A stretch of DNA of 64,000 nucleotides, from contig JAGBDN010000069.1 of assembly GCA_017937485.1 (NCBI GenBank), positions 1 to 64,000 of the forward strand. Direction: 5' to 3'. The translations under genes and the position numbers were made by a program. Source of the DNA: Thermoguttaceae bacterium. Its GTDB lineage: Bacteria; Planctomycetota; Planctomycetia; Pirellulales; Thermoguttaceae. The notes below the pieces were generated by a model that did no database searches, was not told the DNA's origin, and was given only the letters and a program-made list of their open reading frames with translations. This document shows positions 45,505 to 54,298 of the stretch, one piece after another (position 1 is the first letter of the stretch; every line of letters begins with the position of its first letter).

Positions 45505-46395
45505 TTAACGAGCGTCGAGCGCGGCGCGGACGGCGGCGATGAACGCCGGGTTCGAACCGCAGCAACCGCCGACGAAGGACGCGCCCTCGTCGAGAACGGC
45601 GAGCGCGGCGGCGGCGAAACCTTCCGGCGTTTGGTCGTAAACGGTCGCGCCGTCGACCATCTTCGGAAGGCCGGCGTTCCCCTTCATCCAAAGCGGGAGC
45701 GTCGTAACGGCTTTCATTCGCGAACAAATTTCAACGAACGTTTCGATTCCGCGACCGCAGTTCGAACCGACCGCGTCGGCGCCCGCTTCCTCCGCCGCTT
45801 GAGCGAACGATTCCGGCGTCGCGCCCATCATCGTGCGGTCTTTTTTCTTGCCGCTGTCGAAGGTGCCGGACGCGACGACGAGAAGACCGAGCGACTTGGC
45901 CGCTTTCACGGCGAGCGCCATCTCTTGCGGGTCGCTCGACGTTTCGACGACGACGCCGTCCGCGCCGCCCGCTTTTTGCGCTTCGATCTGCTCGACGAAC
46001 GCGTCGTAAACCTCTTCCGGAGAAACGTCGCCGAGCGCGAGCATTACGCCGGTTGGGCCGACCGACGCGAGGACGCGAACCTTGCGCCCGGTCGCTTCCT
46101 CCGCCGCTTCTTTCGACAACTCGACGCCGCGACGGTTGATTTCCGCAACCTTATCGGCGGCGCCGTGATTCGCCAAAACGAAACGCGACGAGCCGAACGT
46201 GTTCGTCAAAATGATATCGGAACCGGCGTCGACGTAAGATTTCGCGACCGCTTTCACCGCGTCCGGGTTTTCGAGGTTCCAAAGGTCGGGATGCGCGCCG
46301 AGCGGGAGACCGCGTTTTTGGAACTCCGTGCCCCAACCGCCGTCGATCAGGAGCGGGCCGCCGGTCAACCAACTTTTCAGCGTTTCGTTTTGCAT
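45505..46395 (-). CDS. homocysteine S-methyltransferase (MetH N-terminal type)
   Basis: 296 residues. Zinc ligands of the family are visible in VGSNCGRG and near the end in VGGCCGSNP. The N-terminus LIDGGWGTEFQKRG and TNTFGSSRF are also typical. It transfers a methyl group to homocysteine, from a free donor or, as in split MetH, a corrinoid protein. No MetH cobalamin or MTHF domains are in the window, so the donor is unknown. Upstream (46396-46692) no gene is seen; it carries ATTAATATAAGGG and an A+T-rich patch. Confidence 0.9.
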   Translation of the reverse strand: MQNETLKSWLTGGPLLIDGGWGTEFQKRGLPLGAHPDLWNLENPDAVKAVAKSYVDAGSDIILTNTFGSSRFVLANHGAADKVAEINRRGVELSKEAAEEATGRKVRVLASVGPTGVMLALGDVSPEEVYDAFVEQIEAQKAGGADGVVVETSSDPQEMALAVKAAKSLGLLVVASGTFDSGKKKDRTMMGATPESFAQAAEEAGADAVGSNCGRGIETFVEICSRMKAVTTLPLWMKGNAGLPKMVDGATVYDQTPEGFAAAALAVLDEGASFVGGCCGSNPAFIAAVRAALDAR

Positions 46396-46692
46396 TGGAT
46401 TCGCCTTTTCTTATCGCGAGCGTCGCGGTCGTTCGGCGCGTCGTCGCCTTGTCGTCAAATCAAAATTTTGTCGATATATTAATATAAGGGGAAAACGCCC
46501 CCAACCGAGCGCGGCGACCGAAGCGGCGAACGCGAAAAGCGTCGGCCTCGTCTCCCTTGCGCGTCGGAATATTCTTATTATAACGTTTTGTCAAGAAAGC
46601 AAAGGAGGGACTTCTTTTTTTGAAGAAATCCCTTCGCGCTTTCGACGGCGAGTTCGCGACGACGGGGTTGGAAACGTCGCCGCAAGTTTCGC

Positions 46693-47685
46693 TCAATAAA
46701 CGCCGACGCTGCCGGGGGCGAAACCGCCGCTCGTCGTTTGCGGTTGGTAGTGGACGCCGGAGTAGGCGTCTTGCGTCGCCGCGGTCGGCGCGGCTTGCGG
46801 AACCGGTTCCGGGAAGTTTTGCGCGACGTAAGTCGGTTGGGTCGGAGCGACCGGAGCGTTTTGAACCGTCGGGAACGCGTTCGGGTCGACGGTCGGGAAG
46901 TCGTTTTGCGGGACGACCGGAGCGTTTTGAACCGTCGGGAACGCGTTCGGGTCGACGGTCGGGAAGTCGTTTTGCGGGGCGACCGGGGCGTTTTGAACCG
47001 TCGGGAACGCGTTCGGGTCGACGGTCGGGAAATCGTTTTGCGGGGCGACCGGGGCGCTTTGCGCGACCGGGAACGCGTTCGGGTCGACGGTCGGGAAGTC
47101 GTTTTGCGGGGCGACCGGAGCGTTTTGCGCCGTTTGCGTCGGGACGTAAGGCGCGGTCGCGGCGTATTGTTGCGCGGCGTTCGGAGCGGCGGGCGCTTGG
47201 TAAGATTGCGTCGCCGACGGGGTTTGCGCGGTTTGGGACGTTTGCGCAACTTGGAAGGCGTCGGCGCTTTGGTAATTTTGGCTGTAATCGGGCGCTTTGA
47301 AACTTTGCGTCGGTTCCGGCGGCAGATTCGCGGTCAACGCGTCGGCGACCGGAGCGCTCGACGAGGAATTTTGCGCGAGCGCGGAAGCGTCGGCCGGAGC
47401 TTGAGCGAGTTTCGGCGTTTCGTCGGCTTCGTACTTGCCCTTTTGAGCGAGCGATTTTTTGTCGTCGACTTTTTTCGGAGACGCGTCGCCGACCGTGTAA
47501 TTTTCCGGCGGCGGCGTTAAATCGTCCAATTCGTCGAGTTCGCTCGGCGTGTCGACGTCGGTCGCTTTCGGAGCTTTCGAGAACGGATTTCCCATCTTCC
47601 AACCCGAACGGCAGCCGGTCGACGCGACGAGCGCGACGGCGAGCGCGGCGACGACGAAAATTCGGGCGTCGAACTTATTTTTCAT
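46693..47685 (-). CDS. lipoprotein with tandem 22-residue repeats
   Basis: 330 residues. Signal sequence FVVAALAVALVASTGCRSG with a lipobox-like Cys near residue 25. The middle is rich in Pro, Gln, Ala and Asn; four repeats of 22 residues centred on NAPVAPQNDFPTVDPNAF occupy about residues 189-277, followed by a short tail ending GGFAPGSVGVY. No enzyme motif. It resembles an envelope spacer or surface protein, and its composition parallels the DUF11 lipoprotein at 23581. AAGGAAG precedes the ATG by about 10 bases. Confidence 0.85.
   Translation of the reverse strand: MKNKFDARIFVVAALAVALVASTGCRSGWKMGNPFSKAPKATDVDTPSELDELDDLTPPPENYTVGDASPKKVDDKKSLAQKGKYEADETPKLAQAPADASALAQNSSSSAPVADALTANLPPEPTQSFKAPDYSQNYQSADAFQVAQTSQTAQTPSATQSYQAPAAPNAAQQYAATAPYVPTQTAQNAPVAPQNDFPTVDPNAFPVAQSAPVAPQNDFPTVDPNAFPTVQNAPVAPQNDFPTVDPNAFPTVQNAPVVPQNDFPTVDPNAFPTVQNAPVAPTQPTYVAQNFPEPVPQAAPTAATQDAYSGVHYQPQTTSGGFAPGSVGVY
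46856..47119 (-). repeat. four tandem 66-bp repeats inside the lipoprotein gene
   Basis: Units begin at 46856, 46922, 46988 and 47054 (a fifth, partial, at 47120), exactly 66 bases apart, so each unit encodes 22 residues in frame. Units differ at only a few bases, which implies recent duplication or gene-conversion upkeep. Confidence 0.95.
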
Positions 47686-48309
47686 CGAATTTACTTCCTT
47701 TATTGACTTCCCTGTCTTGCGATGGCGGCGCTTCCGAGAACCTTGCGCCGCGTCGTCGACCGCGCCTCCTTGCGCTTTGCGTCGACTTTAACGACTCTAA
47801 GGAACGTATCGGCTCTTTTCGCGTAAAAAAACGAAAAATTTCTAAAGTTTGTTTAAATTTTTTCGATTTTAACGTTTTTTCAGGCGCGCCGCCCTAACGG
47901 ACGCGCCGAAGCGTCGGTTAAGCGGACGTCGAAAGATAACCGATTTTTGTCGGCGACGCAAGAGCTTTTTTGTATTTTTGAGCGATTATAGCGAAAGTAT
48001 TGGTTGCCGAGGGAAAGACGATGAGGCGAGATAGCGAAAATAAGAAGCGCGGGCAGGGTTGGGTTGTAAGTTTTTTAGCGTTTTTTTCGAATTTGCTAAC
48101 GGAAGCCGCGTTTTATGTCGATAAGACTAAGCGAAGCCCGTCGCGTCGGGACGAACGCGCAAGCCGCGATTCGCGCGAGTCGGCGAGTTTCCTTTTTTAC
48201 TTATTGAGTTAATTTTGCTTGTCTTGTCCGCCTTGCCGACTTAAAAACGTCGCCGACCGTCGCGTCGCCGCCGTTAATTTTGTTAAGAAGGCGTTATATT
48301 GACGTTGTT
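47686..48309. other. intergenic region between the repeat lipoprotein and the mla operon
   Basis: An A+T-rich inverted repeat, CGAAAAATTT (47832-47841) against AAATTTTTTCG (47855-47865), probably lies in the lipoprotein promoter. A 63-residue reading frame from ATG 48021 to 48212 has GAGGGAAAG in front but no conservation I can judge; I leave it uncalled. Confidence 0.5.
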
Positions 48310-49173
48310 ATGCGCGAAAAATCGTTAGAATGGGAACAACCGTCGCGTTGGGAACGGTTCGTCGAGTCGACGGCGGGGATCGGTCGCGCGATCACCGGTC
48401 GCGTCGCGTTGGCGGGAAATTTGGCGGTTTTTTCCGCCGCGACGATTTTCTGGCTCGTCGTCAAGGGCGCGAAACGCGAAACGCTGACTCCGGCTTTCTT
48501 CAACGTCGGCGTTCTGAGCTTGCCGGTCGTAATGTTGACCGGAACGTTCATCGGGATGGTTCTCGCGGTGCAGTCTTACCCGCAGTTCAAGCTGGTCGGG
48601 CTCGAAACCCGCATCGGCGCGGCGATCAACCTGTCGCTGGTGAAGGAACTCGGGCCGGTTCTCGCGGCGACGATGCTCGCCGGACGGGTCGGGAGCGCGT
48701 TGGCGGCGGAGTTGGGAACGATGCGCGTTACCGAACAGATCGACGCGTTGGCGAGTATGGGCGTCAACCCGATTCATTATCTCGTCGCGCCGCGGTTCCT
48801 CGCTTGTTTGACGTTGATTCCGGGGCTGACGCTCTTCGCCGACTTGATGGGCGTCGTCGGCGGCGCGTTTTTTAGCATCAAGTTGCTCGGCGTCGACTGG
48901 AGTTATTATTGGGAATATTCGCGGAATATGGTCGGGATGTTCGACGTGTTCGCCGGAATGTTTAAGAGCGTCTTTTTCGGCGCCGCGATCGCGTTGATCT
49001 GTTGCCATCAAGGTTTCCGTTGCGGCGCGGGCGCGGAGGGCGTCGGGAAGGCGGCGACGAGTTCGTTCGTCATTTCGTTCGTCGCGATTTTGTTCCTCGA
49101 CCTGCTTCTCGGCATCGGGCTCGACCAAGTGCAAACGCATTTCCTCGGCGGGCCCAAGGGAAGTATGATTTGA
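48310..49173 (+). CDS. mlaE: MlaE-type ABC lipid transport permease
   Basis: 287 residues with five or six membrane segments. Family signature: VVMLTGTFIGMVLAVQSY, then LVKELGPVLAATMLAGRVG and MRVTEQIDALASMGVNP, the coupling helix of MlaE/YrbE permeases. It moves phospholipid through the inner membrane, driven by the ATPase encoded next. The start at 48310 lacks an ideal ribosome site (AAGAAGG is 18 bases upstream); an in-frame TTG at 48280 is an alternative. First gene of a three-gene operon. Confidence 0.93.
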   Translation: MREKSLEWEQPSRWERFVESTAGIGRAITGRVALAGNLAVFSAATIFWLVVKGAKRETLTPAFFNVGVLSLPVVMLTGTFIGMVLAVQSYPQFKLVGLETRIGAAINLSLVKELGPVLAATMLAGRVGSALAAELGTMRVTEQIDALASMGVNPIHYLVAPRFLACLTLIPGLTLFADLMGVVGGAFFSIKLLGVDWSYYWEYSRNMVGMFDVFAGMFKSVFFGAAIALICCHQGFRCGAGAEGVGKAATSSFVISFVAILFLDLLLGIGLDQVQTHFLGGPKGSMI

Positions 49174-49247
49174 CGCGAAACGGCGACGAACGATAAAATA
49201 GGCGGAATGTATAAAATAAAAAAAGGGAAAACGGAGAAACGGCGACA

Positions 49248-50249
49248 ATGACCGACGAAACGAAAAAGGACGACGCGGCGACGAACGGCGAATTGAAGCC
49301 GGTTCGCGTCGAACCGAACGTCGACGCCGAAGCGCGACCGTATCCGCTTCCGAATTTAGTCGGCGAGTCGAACCCGGAACCGAGCGCGGAACGCTTGATC
49401 GAGGGCGCGATTATCGTCGAAGACGGCGTCAAAAAGGCGTTGCGTCGTCGTCCGCCGCTCCTTGAAATTCAAGATTTGAACGTCGTTTTTGGCGAAAACC
49501 AAATTTTACGCGACATTAATTTGAAAGTGCGGCGCGGCGAAACGGTCGCCGTCATCGGCGAAAGCGGGTGCGGCAAGACGGTGCTTTTGAAGAATATGAT
49601 CGGTTTGGTCGCGCCGACGACCGGCCGCGTCCTCTTTAAAGGGAAAGATTTGGCGCGCGTTTCCGACAAAGCGTTAACCGAAATCCGAACGCATTACGGT
49701 TTCGTTTTTCAAATGGCGGCGCTTTTCGACAGTATGACGATCGCCGACAACGTCGCGTTTCCGTTGCGCCAACATCGGCGAAATATGCGTCGTTCCGAAA
49801 TTAAGGAGCGCGTCGAAAGTTTGCTCGAAGAAGTCGGACTCAACCCGAAAATCGTCGCGAACAAGACCCCGGCCGAAATTTCCGGCGGGATGCGCAAGCG
49901 CGTCGGGTTCGCTCGCGCCCTCGCGATGGAGCCGGAGCTGATGCTGTACGACGAACCGACGACCGGGCTCGACCCGATTATGAGCGACGTCATTAACGAG
50001 CTGATGATCGAAGTGCGCGACCGGCGCCGCGTCGCGGGCGTCCTCGTCACGCACGATATGAAGTCGGCGGAGAAGGTCGCGGACAGAATTGTGATGTTGT
50101 ACCCGCACGCTCGGCTCGAACCGGGCGAACCGCAAATGATTTTCGACGGAACGCCGGAGGAAATCGAACGCGCGACCGACCGCCGCGTCGCGCAGTTCAT
50201 TCGCGGCGAAGCGGGCGAGCGACTCCGCGAAATGTCCGCCGGGCGTTGA
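49248..50249 (+). CDS. mlaF: MlaF-type ABC ATPase
   Basis: 333 residues. Walker A GESGCGKT, Q-loop FVFQMAALFDSMT, signature EISGGMRKRVGFARA, Walker B LMLYDEPTTGLDP and the switch THD are all intact. The first about 70 residues form an extra polar segment (DETKKDDAATNGELKPV) absent from usual MlaF. It powers the permease upstream. The 5' spacing from mlaE is 74 bases with an A-rich stretch and GGAG about 11 bases ahead of the ATG. Confidence 0.94.
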   Translation: MTDETKKDDAATNGELKPVRVEPNVDAEARPYPLPNLVGESNPEPSAERLIEGAIIVEDGVKKALRRRPPLLEIQDLNVVFGENQILRDINLKVRRGETVAVIGESGCGKTVLLKNMIGLVAPTTGRVLFKGKDLARVSDKALTEIRTHYGFVFQMAALFDSMTIADNVAFPLRQHRRNMRRSEIKERVESLLEEVGLNPKIVANKTPAEISGGMRKRVGFARALAMEPELMLYDEPTTGLDPIMSDVINELMIEVRDRRRVAGVLVTHDMKSAEKVADRIVMLYPHARLEPGEPQMIFDGTPEEIERATDRRVAQFIRGEAGERLREMSAGR

Positions 50250-50383
50250 AACGAACGACGCAAACGGCGCGGCATAGAAAAACGACGTAAAATTTAACGA
50301 AAAAACTTGTTTAACGTAAAACTTGTCGAAAAACGAAACGCGACGCGGTTAAAGCGCCTCGAATCGAAGGAGCGGAAGTAACG

Positions 50384-52333
50384 ATGGCTAGTCGAAGAAT
50401 GGAATTTTTCATCGGGATGATGGTGATCGGAATCGTCGCCGGCGTCTTTGTGATGACGATTTTGTTCGGCTCCGAAAAAGGATTTTTTGTCGGAGGCGGC
50501 GGCAAACGCTTGACGATCGTTTTTGAAAAAGCGGGCGGCGTTACGCAAAATTCGCTCGTCCTCAAAAACGGCATCAAAATCGGGCGCGTCTATTCGGTCG
50601 ATTTGGTCGACGACCGCGACAAGGCCGAAGTGAAGGTTACCTTCGAACTGAATCCCGACGCGAAAATCTACTCGAACGAGTACGCGAAGATTAATCGAAC
50701 GTTTTTGGGCGACGCGTCGATCGAGTTTGTCAAAAATCCCGAATATAAGGGAGAAATTGTCGAACTTGAGCCCACCGACTTTATCGTCGGTCAGAACGGC
50801 GGCGATATGATGAACGCCGTCAGCAACATCGAGGGCGACCTCGCGAAGGCGTTGCAAAATATCAACCAAGCGGCGCAAGGATTGACGCTCTTTATGGAGA
50901 ACCTGAACTCTTTTATCGGCGACGAAGAAGAGTTGAACGCGAAAAAAACGAGGTTGCAGGCGATTTTTACCGAAGTCAACGAAACGCTGACTTCGATCAA
51001 AACCCTCGCGACGCATATGGATTCGATCGTCGCCGACGAAGAACTCAACGCCGATATTCGCCGCGCCGCGTCGGAGGTTCCGCAAATTTTGGAACGCGTC
51101 GACTCCTTGATGGAAAACGCCAACGCCTTGGCGAGCGACGCTCGTCAAACGATGGCGCGCGCCGAAACGACGTTCGATTTGGTCGACAAAAACTTGGACA
51201 ACGTCAACCGTTTTACGACGTCCCTTTCGGAACAGGGCCCGGAGATTATGACGTCGCTGAACGAAGGCGCGGCGGAGGTCAAGTCGATGACGCTTAACAT
51301 CGCGTCGCTGGCGAGCGAGTTGGAAGCGCAATTTAAAGACCCGACGACGCCGCTCGGAATGTTGGCCGATCAAGAAACCGCCGATTCGTTGCGTCGCATT
51401 GTTCGCAACGCCGAGGATTTGACGGAAAAAGTTTACCCGATTTTGGACGACGCCCGCGTCTTCTCGAACAAAATCGCGCACCGTCCGAGTTCGTTGATTT
51501 GGGACAAAAACACGTTCAAGGGCGCGCCGTCGAACGGACGTTACGGGATGCAAGCGAATTCGCCGAGCGGCGGTCTTTCGTCGCCGCTGTACCGTCCGAC
51601 GCCGTCCGGGCAAAAAATTCGCGCTCGCGCCGAATATTATCCGGCCGCCGACGTCGAAACGATGGACGCCGAAACGCGCTTTGCTTACGAAGCCGCCTAT
51701 CCGGAGACGGCGAAGCGCGGACGCTGGTCGCCGACGGCCCTTTGGAACAAAATTTGCGCGAAAAACGCCGATTCCGAAGGCGGCTCGTTTTGGACGTTCG
51801 GACGTTCGAAGTCGAAAATGCGCCCGGCTTGGGAAACGCGTTCGGTCGGATACGTCGTTCCGTCCGGAACGTTCGCGCCGGTGGAAACCGCCGTTTACTC
51901 CGGGAGCGAAAGCGCGCCGATCGAAACGAACGTCGGGGAAAGTTGGGGCGATTCCGGCGAATCGGTCGAGCCGAACGGCGTTCCGACCGCCGCCGCGCCG
52001 CGGTTCGCTCCGAAAACGATTTCGACCGAAGAATCGACGACGCCGAGCGTTTCGCGCTCCGCGTTTCCGACGGCGACCGTCGACGCGAAACCGCTCGGGC
52101 CTTACGCGGAAGCGGGGCCGGGCGCGCTCGAACTCGATTTCGGCTTGGCCGACGATTCCGCCGAAGCGGGCGCCGTCGAGGAGTTGCCGACCTCGATCAA
52201 TCGAATCGCGGAACCGTCGTTGTTGGACGCGCCGAAACCGATTCCGAACGGCTCGAACCGCGGCGCGGTCGCCGAACCGCTCTTCGAGGACGACGGGTTG
52301 CCGTTGCAATTCGCGCCGCCGACGCGCCGTTAA
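50384..52333 (+). CDS. MlaD-type MCE protein with long low-complexity C-terminal tail
   Basis: 649 residues. One membrane anchor (residues about 8-28, FIGMMVIGIVAGVFVMTILFG) precedes an MCE domain at about 40-115 with LVLKNGIKIGRVYSVDL and the hydrophobic-loop region. Next is a long helical stretch (about 135-360) with LNSFIGDEEEL and NLDNVNRFTTSLSEQ, likely a coiled coil that carries lipid across the periplasm. The last 280 residues are Ser/Pro/Gly/Ala-rich and unstructured in appearance, unusual for MlaD. AAGGAGCGG lies before the ATG. It completes the permease-ATPase-MCE operon. Confidence 0.9.
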   Translation: MASRRMEFFIGMMVIGIVAGVFVMTILFGSEKGFFVGGGGKRLTIVFEKAGGVTQNSLVLKNGIKIGRVYSVDLVDDRDKAEVKVTFELNPDAKIYSNEYAKINRTFLGDASIEFVKNPEYKGEIVELEPTDFIVGQNGGDMMNAVSNIEGDLAKALQNINQAAQGLTLFMENLNSFIGDEEELNAKKTRLQAIFTEVNETLTSIKTLATHMDSIVADEELNADIRRAASEVPQILERVDSLMENANALASDARQTMARAETTFDLVDKNLDNVNRFTTSLSEQGPEIMTSLNEGAAEVKSMTLNIASLASELEAQFKDPTTPLGMLADQETADSLRRIVRNAEDLTEKVYPILDDARVFSNKIAHRPSSLIWDKNTFKGAPSNGRYGMQANSPSGGLSSPLYRPTPSGQKIRARAEYYPAADVETMDAETRFAYEAAYPETAKRGRWSPTALWNKICAKNADSEGGSFWTFGRSKSKMRPAWETRSVGYVVPSGTFAPVETAVYSGSESAPIETNVGESWGDSGESVEPNGVPTAAAPRFAPKTISTEESTTPSVSRSAFPTATVDAKPLGPYAEAGPGALELDFGLADDSAEAGAVEELPTSINRIAEPSLLDAPKPIPNGSNRGAVAEPLFEDDGLPLQFAPPTRR

Positions 52334-52388
52334 GCGAAAGCGGGCGGTTTGCGGAGCCTGGTTAAGCGGCGCGGAGTTTAGCGGTCGC

Positions 52389-52433
52389 AAAAAAAGACGT
52401 CGTCGTTTCCGATTGGAGCGGCGGCGTTTTTTA
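52389..52433 (+). terminator. intrinsic terminator of the mla operon
   Basis: ACGTCGTCGTTTCC (52397-52410) pairs, with three G-U pairs and one bulge, with GGAGCGGCGGCGT (52415-52427), loop of four, followed by six T. An A tract at the left makes it weakly bidirectional. Confidence 0.9.
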
Positions 52434-52573
52434 TTTCTGAAAAAAAGAAAGCGAATCGACGAAAATTGGCTTGACGCCGCGCTCTTTATGACGGATAACT
52501 TAACAATTAATAAAACGACGGCGCGGCGAACAGGGCGCGGCGCGAAAAACCAAGCGAACGGCGAGAAGAAAAA

Positions 52574-53668
52574 ATGAGCGAAAACGCGATTTCCGAAGCG
52601 GACAAAAAGATTGAAAACGTCGTCGTGATCGGAAGCGGCCCGGCGGCTTGGTCGGCGGCGATTTACGCGGCGCGAGCGGCGCTGGAGCCGGTCGTTTTCG
52701 AAGGCGCGTTTTCGGCGGAGAATCAGGAGGCCGGAACGCTCCCGATGGGGCAGCTTTCGACGACGACGGAAGTCGAAAATTACCCGGGGTTTCCGGCGGG
52801 CGACTTGGCGACGTATCTGACGAGCGCGCTCGGCGACGGGCGTTCGGCGTATTTGCCTCCGGAGACGCTCGAACCGGGCGTCCGTCGCGCGATTTTCGGC
52901 CCGGCGTTGGTCGAGTTGACGCGTCGGCAAGCGGAGAATTTCGGCGCGCGAATCGTTTCGGAGGACGTCGTTTCGGTCGATTTTTCGCGGCGCCCGTTCC
53001 GACTGACCGGCTCGGACGGCGAAACCGTTTGGGCGCGGTCGGTAATCGTCGCGACCGGGGCGTCGGCGCGCTGGTTGGGCCTTCCGTCGGAGACGCGCTT
53101 TAGAAATAAGGGCGTCGGCTCTTGCGCCGTTTGCGACGGAGCGCTTCCGCGTTTCCGCAACCGCCCGATCGTCGTCGTCGGCGGGGGCGACTCCGCGGTC
53201 GAGGACGCCGAATATTTGGCGAAGTTCGCGAGCAAAGTTTACCTCGTTCACCGGCGCGACGCGTTGCGAGCGTCGAGAATTTTGGCGCGTCGAGCGGAGG
53301 CGAACCCGAAAATCGAGTTCCTTTGGAATCGCGTGCCGGAGGAGATTTTGGGAACGGACGAAGCGGGCGTTACCGGCATCCGCTTGGCGAGCGTCGTCGG
53401 CGAACCGACGCTCGAACTGGAGGCGACCGGCGTTTTCGTCGCGATCGGGCATAGGCCGAACGTCGCGTTTTTGGGCGGTCAACTCGAACTGACGGAAAAC
53501 GGTTTCATTAAGCGAACCGTTCCGTTCCGAACCGATACGAGCGTCGAGGGCGTTTTCGCCGCCGGGGACGTCGCCGACGAGCGGTACCGTCAAGCGGTCG
53601 TCGCCGCCGCGTCCGGGGCCTGCGCCGCGCTCGACGCCGAGCGTTTTTTGCTCGCGACCGAAGAATAG
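52574..53668 (+). CDS. trxB: thioredoxin reductase
   Basis: 364 residues; TrxB is normally about 310-330. FAD-binding [16 protein letters not shown], redox pair C184-x2-C187 in [16 protein letters not shown]-binding [18 protein letters not shown] and the C-terminal [15 protein letters not shown] are intact. An extra segment between about residues 90 and 115 ([20 protein letters not shown]) accounts for most of the length and is unusual. It reduces thioredoxin with NADPH. No thioredoxin gene is adjacent. Downstream, CGAAAAACG/CGTTTTTCG (53674-53693) forms a weak hairpin. Confidence 0.93.
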   Translation: MSENAISEADKKIENVVVIGSGPAAWSAAIYAARAALEPVVFEGAFSAENQEAGTLPMGQLSTTTEVENYPGFPAGDLATYLTSALGDGRSAYLPPETLEPGVRRAIFGPALVELTRRQAENFGARIVSEDVVSVDFSRRPFRLTGSDGETVWARSVIVATGASARWLGLPSETRFRNKGVGSCAVCDGALPRFRNRPIVVVGGGDSAVEDAEYLAKFASKVYLVHRRDALRASRILARRAEANPKIEFLWNRVPEEILGTDEAGVTGIRLASVVGEPTLELEATGVFVAIGHRPNVAFLGGQLELTENGFIKRTVPFRTDTSVEGVFAAGDVADERYRQAVVAAASGACAALDAERFLLATEE

Positions 53669-53754
53669 ACGGTCGAAAAACGGGCGTTTTTCGAAAACCG
53701 CGCTAATATCGAGTGAAAAATGATAAACGGAACGAAAAAGAGCGGCGAAGACCG

Positions 53755-53782
53755 TTGACAAACGCAAGCAAACGAGTAAAAT
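53755..53782 (+). promoter_or_regulatory. strong sigma70-type promoter for the zinc-ribbon gene pair
   Basis: Perfect TTGACA at 53755-53760, 16-base spacer, TAAAAT at 53777-53782, about 85 bases before the ATG at 53867. Confidence 0.75.
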
Positions 53783-53866
53783 TTATCGAAAGGTCGACAA
53801 AAACGCGTCTGGCAAGGAGACGCGATAGTTCAATTTTAGATTGATAACATCGGCGGAATTATCGGA

Positions 53867-54298
53867 ATGCGCAAATATTATTATGTCTGCCCTCGTTGCG
53901 GACGGTGTTACAAACGCTATATTTCGCGACGAAAAATGAAATGCGGTTTCTGTTCGACCGTATGGAAGACGCGCAAAGCGAAGGGAACGCGTTCGGCGTT
54001 TTCTTGGACGGCGACCTTGGCGACGATTATCGCGTTGGCCGCGATCGCTTTCTTCGTTGGGCGCGAGTTGGGCGTTTTTTCGAAATCGTCCGAGCCAATC
54101 GAAGCGCATTCGTGGGGAAACGCGCTTGAAACTTCGACGGAAAGCGTCGAAGAAGGCGAACCGACGAGCGACGCGGAAAGCGGCGAAGCGTCGGAGAACG
54201 TTGAAAATTTTGAACCGGCGACCGTCGAAGAAGACGCGGCGACCGTCGACGAAACGTTGGAAACGGCGAACGAAGCCGAGGACGCGACGGCGGAATGA
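53867..54298 (+). CDS. zinc-ribbon membrane protein with acidic tail
   Basis: 143 residues. Zinc-ribbon cysteines C8-x2-C11 and C26-x2-C29 (YYYVCPRCGRC, MKCGFC). One membrane helix at about residues 48-65 (ATLATIIALAAIAFFVG). The remaining 75 residues are strongly acidic (Glu, Ala, Thr, Ser). The layout puts the ribbon in the cytoplasm and the acidic tail outside. Stop and start of the next gene share ATGA (54295-54298), so the two are translationally coupled. Function unknown; the gene at 17728 has the same ribbon-plus-helix plan. Confidence 0.85.
   Translation: MRKYYYVCPRCGRCYKRYISRRKMKCGFCSTVWKTRKAKGTRSAFSWTATLATIIALAAIAFFVGRELGVFSKSSEPIEAHSWGNALETSTESVEEGEPTSDAESGEASENVENFEPATVEEDAATVDETLETANEAEDATAE

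Noticed and set aside
46460..47602. Repetitive Arg/Pro frame within the repeat lipoprotein
   Set aside because: A frame-shifted reading of the 66-bp repeats, not a second protein.
48021..48212. 63-residue plus-strand frame with GAGGGAAAG before its ATG
   Set aside because: Too short and without conserved features to separate it from chance.
53674..53693. Hairpin after trxB as a full terminator
   Set aside because: Only two bases in the loop and the T run is inside the stem; function is doubtful.
50294..53767. 1157-residue minus-strand frame across mlaD and trxB
   Set aside because: Extremely rich in Arg and Phe, overlaps two clear genes on the other strand, and is a by-product of the codon bias.
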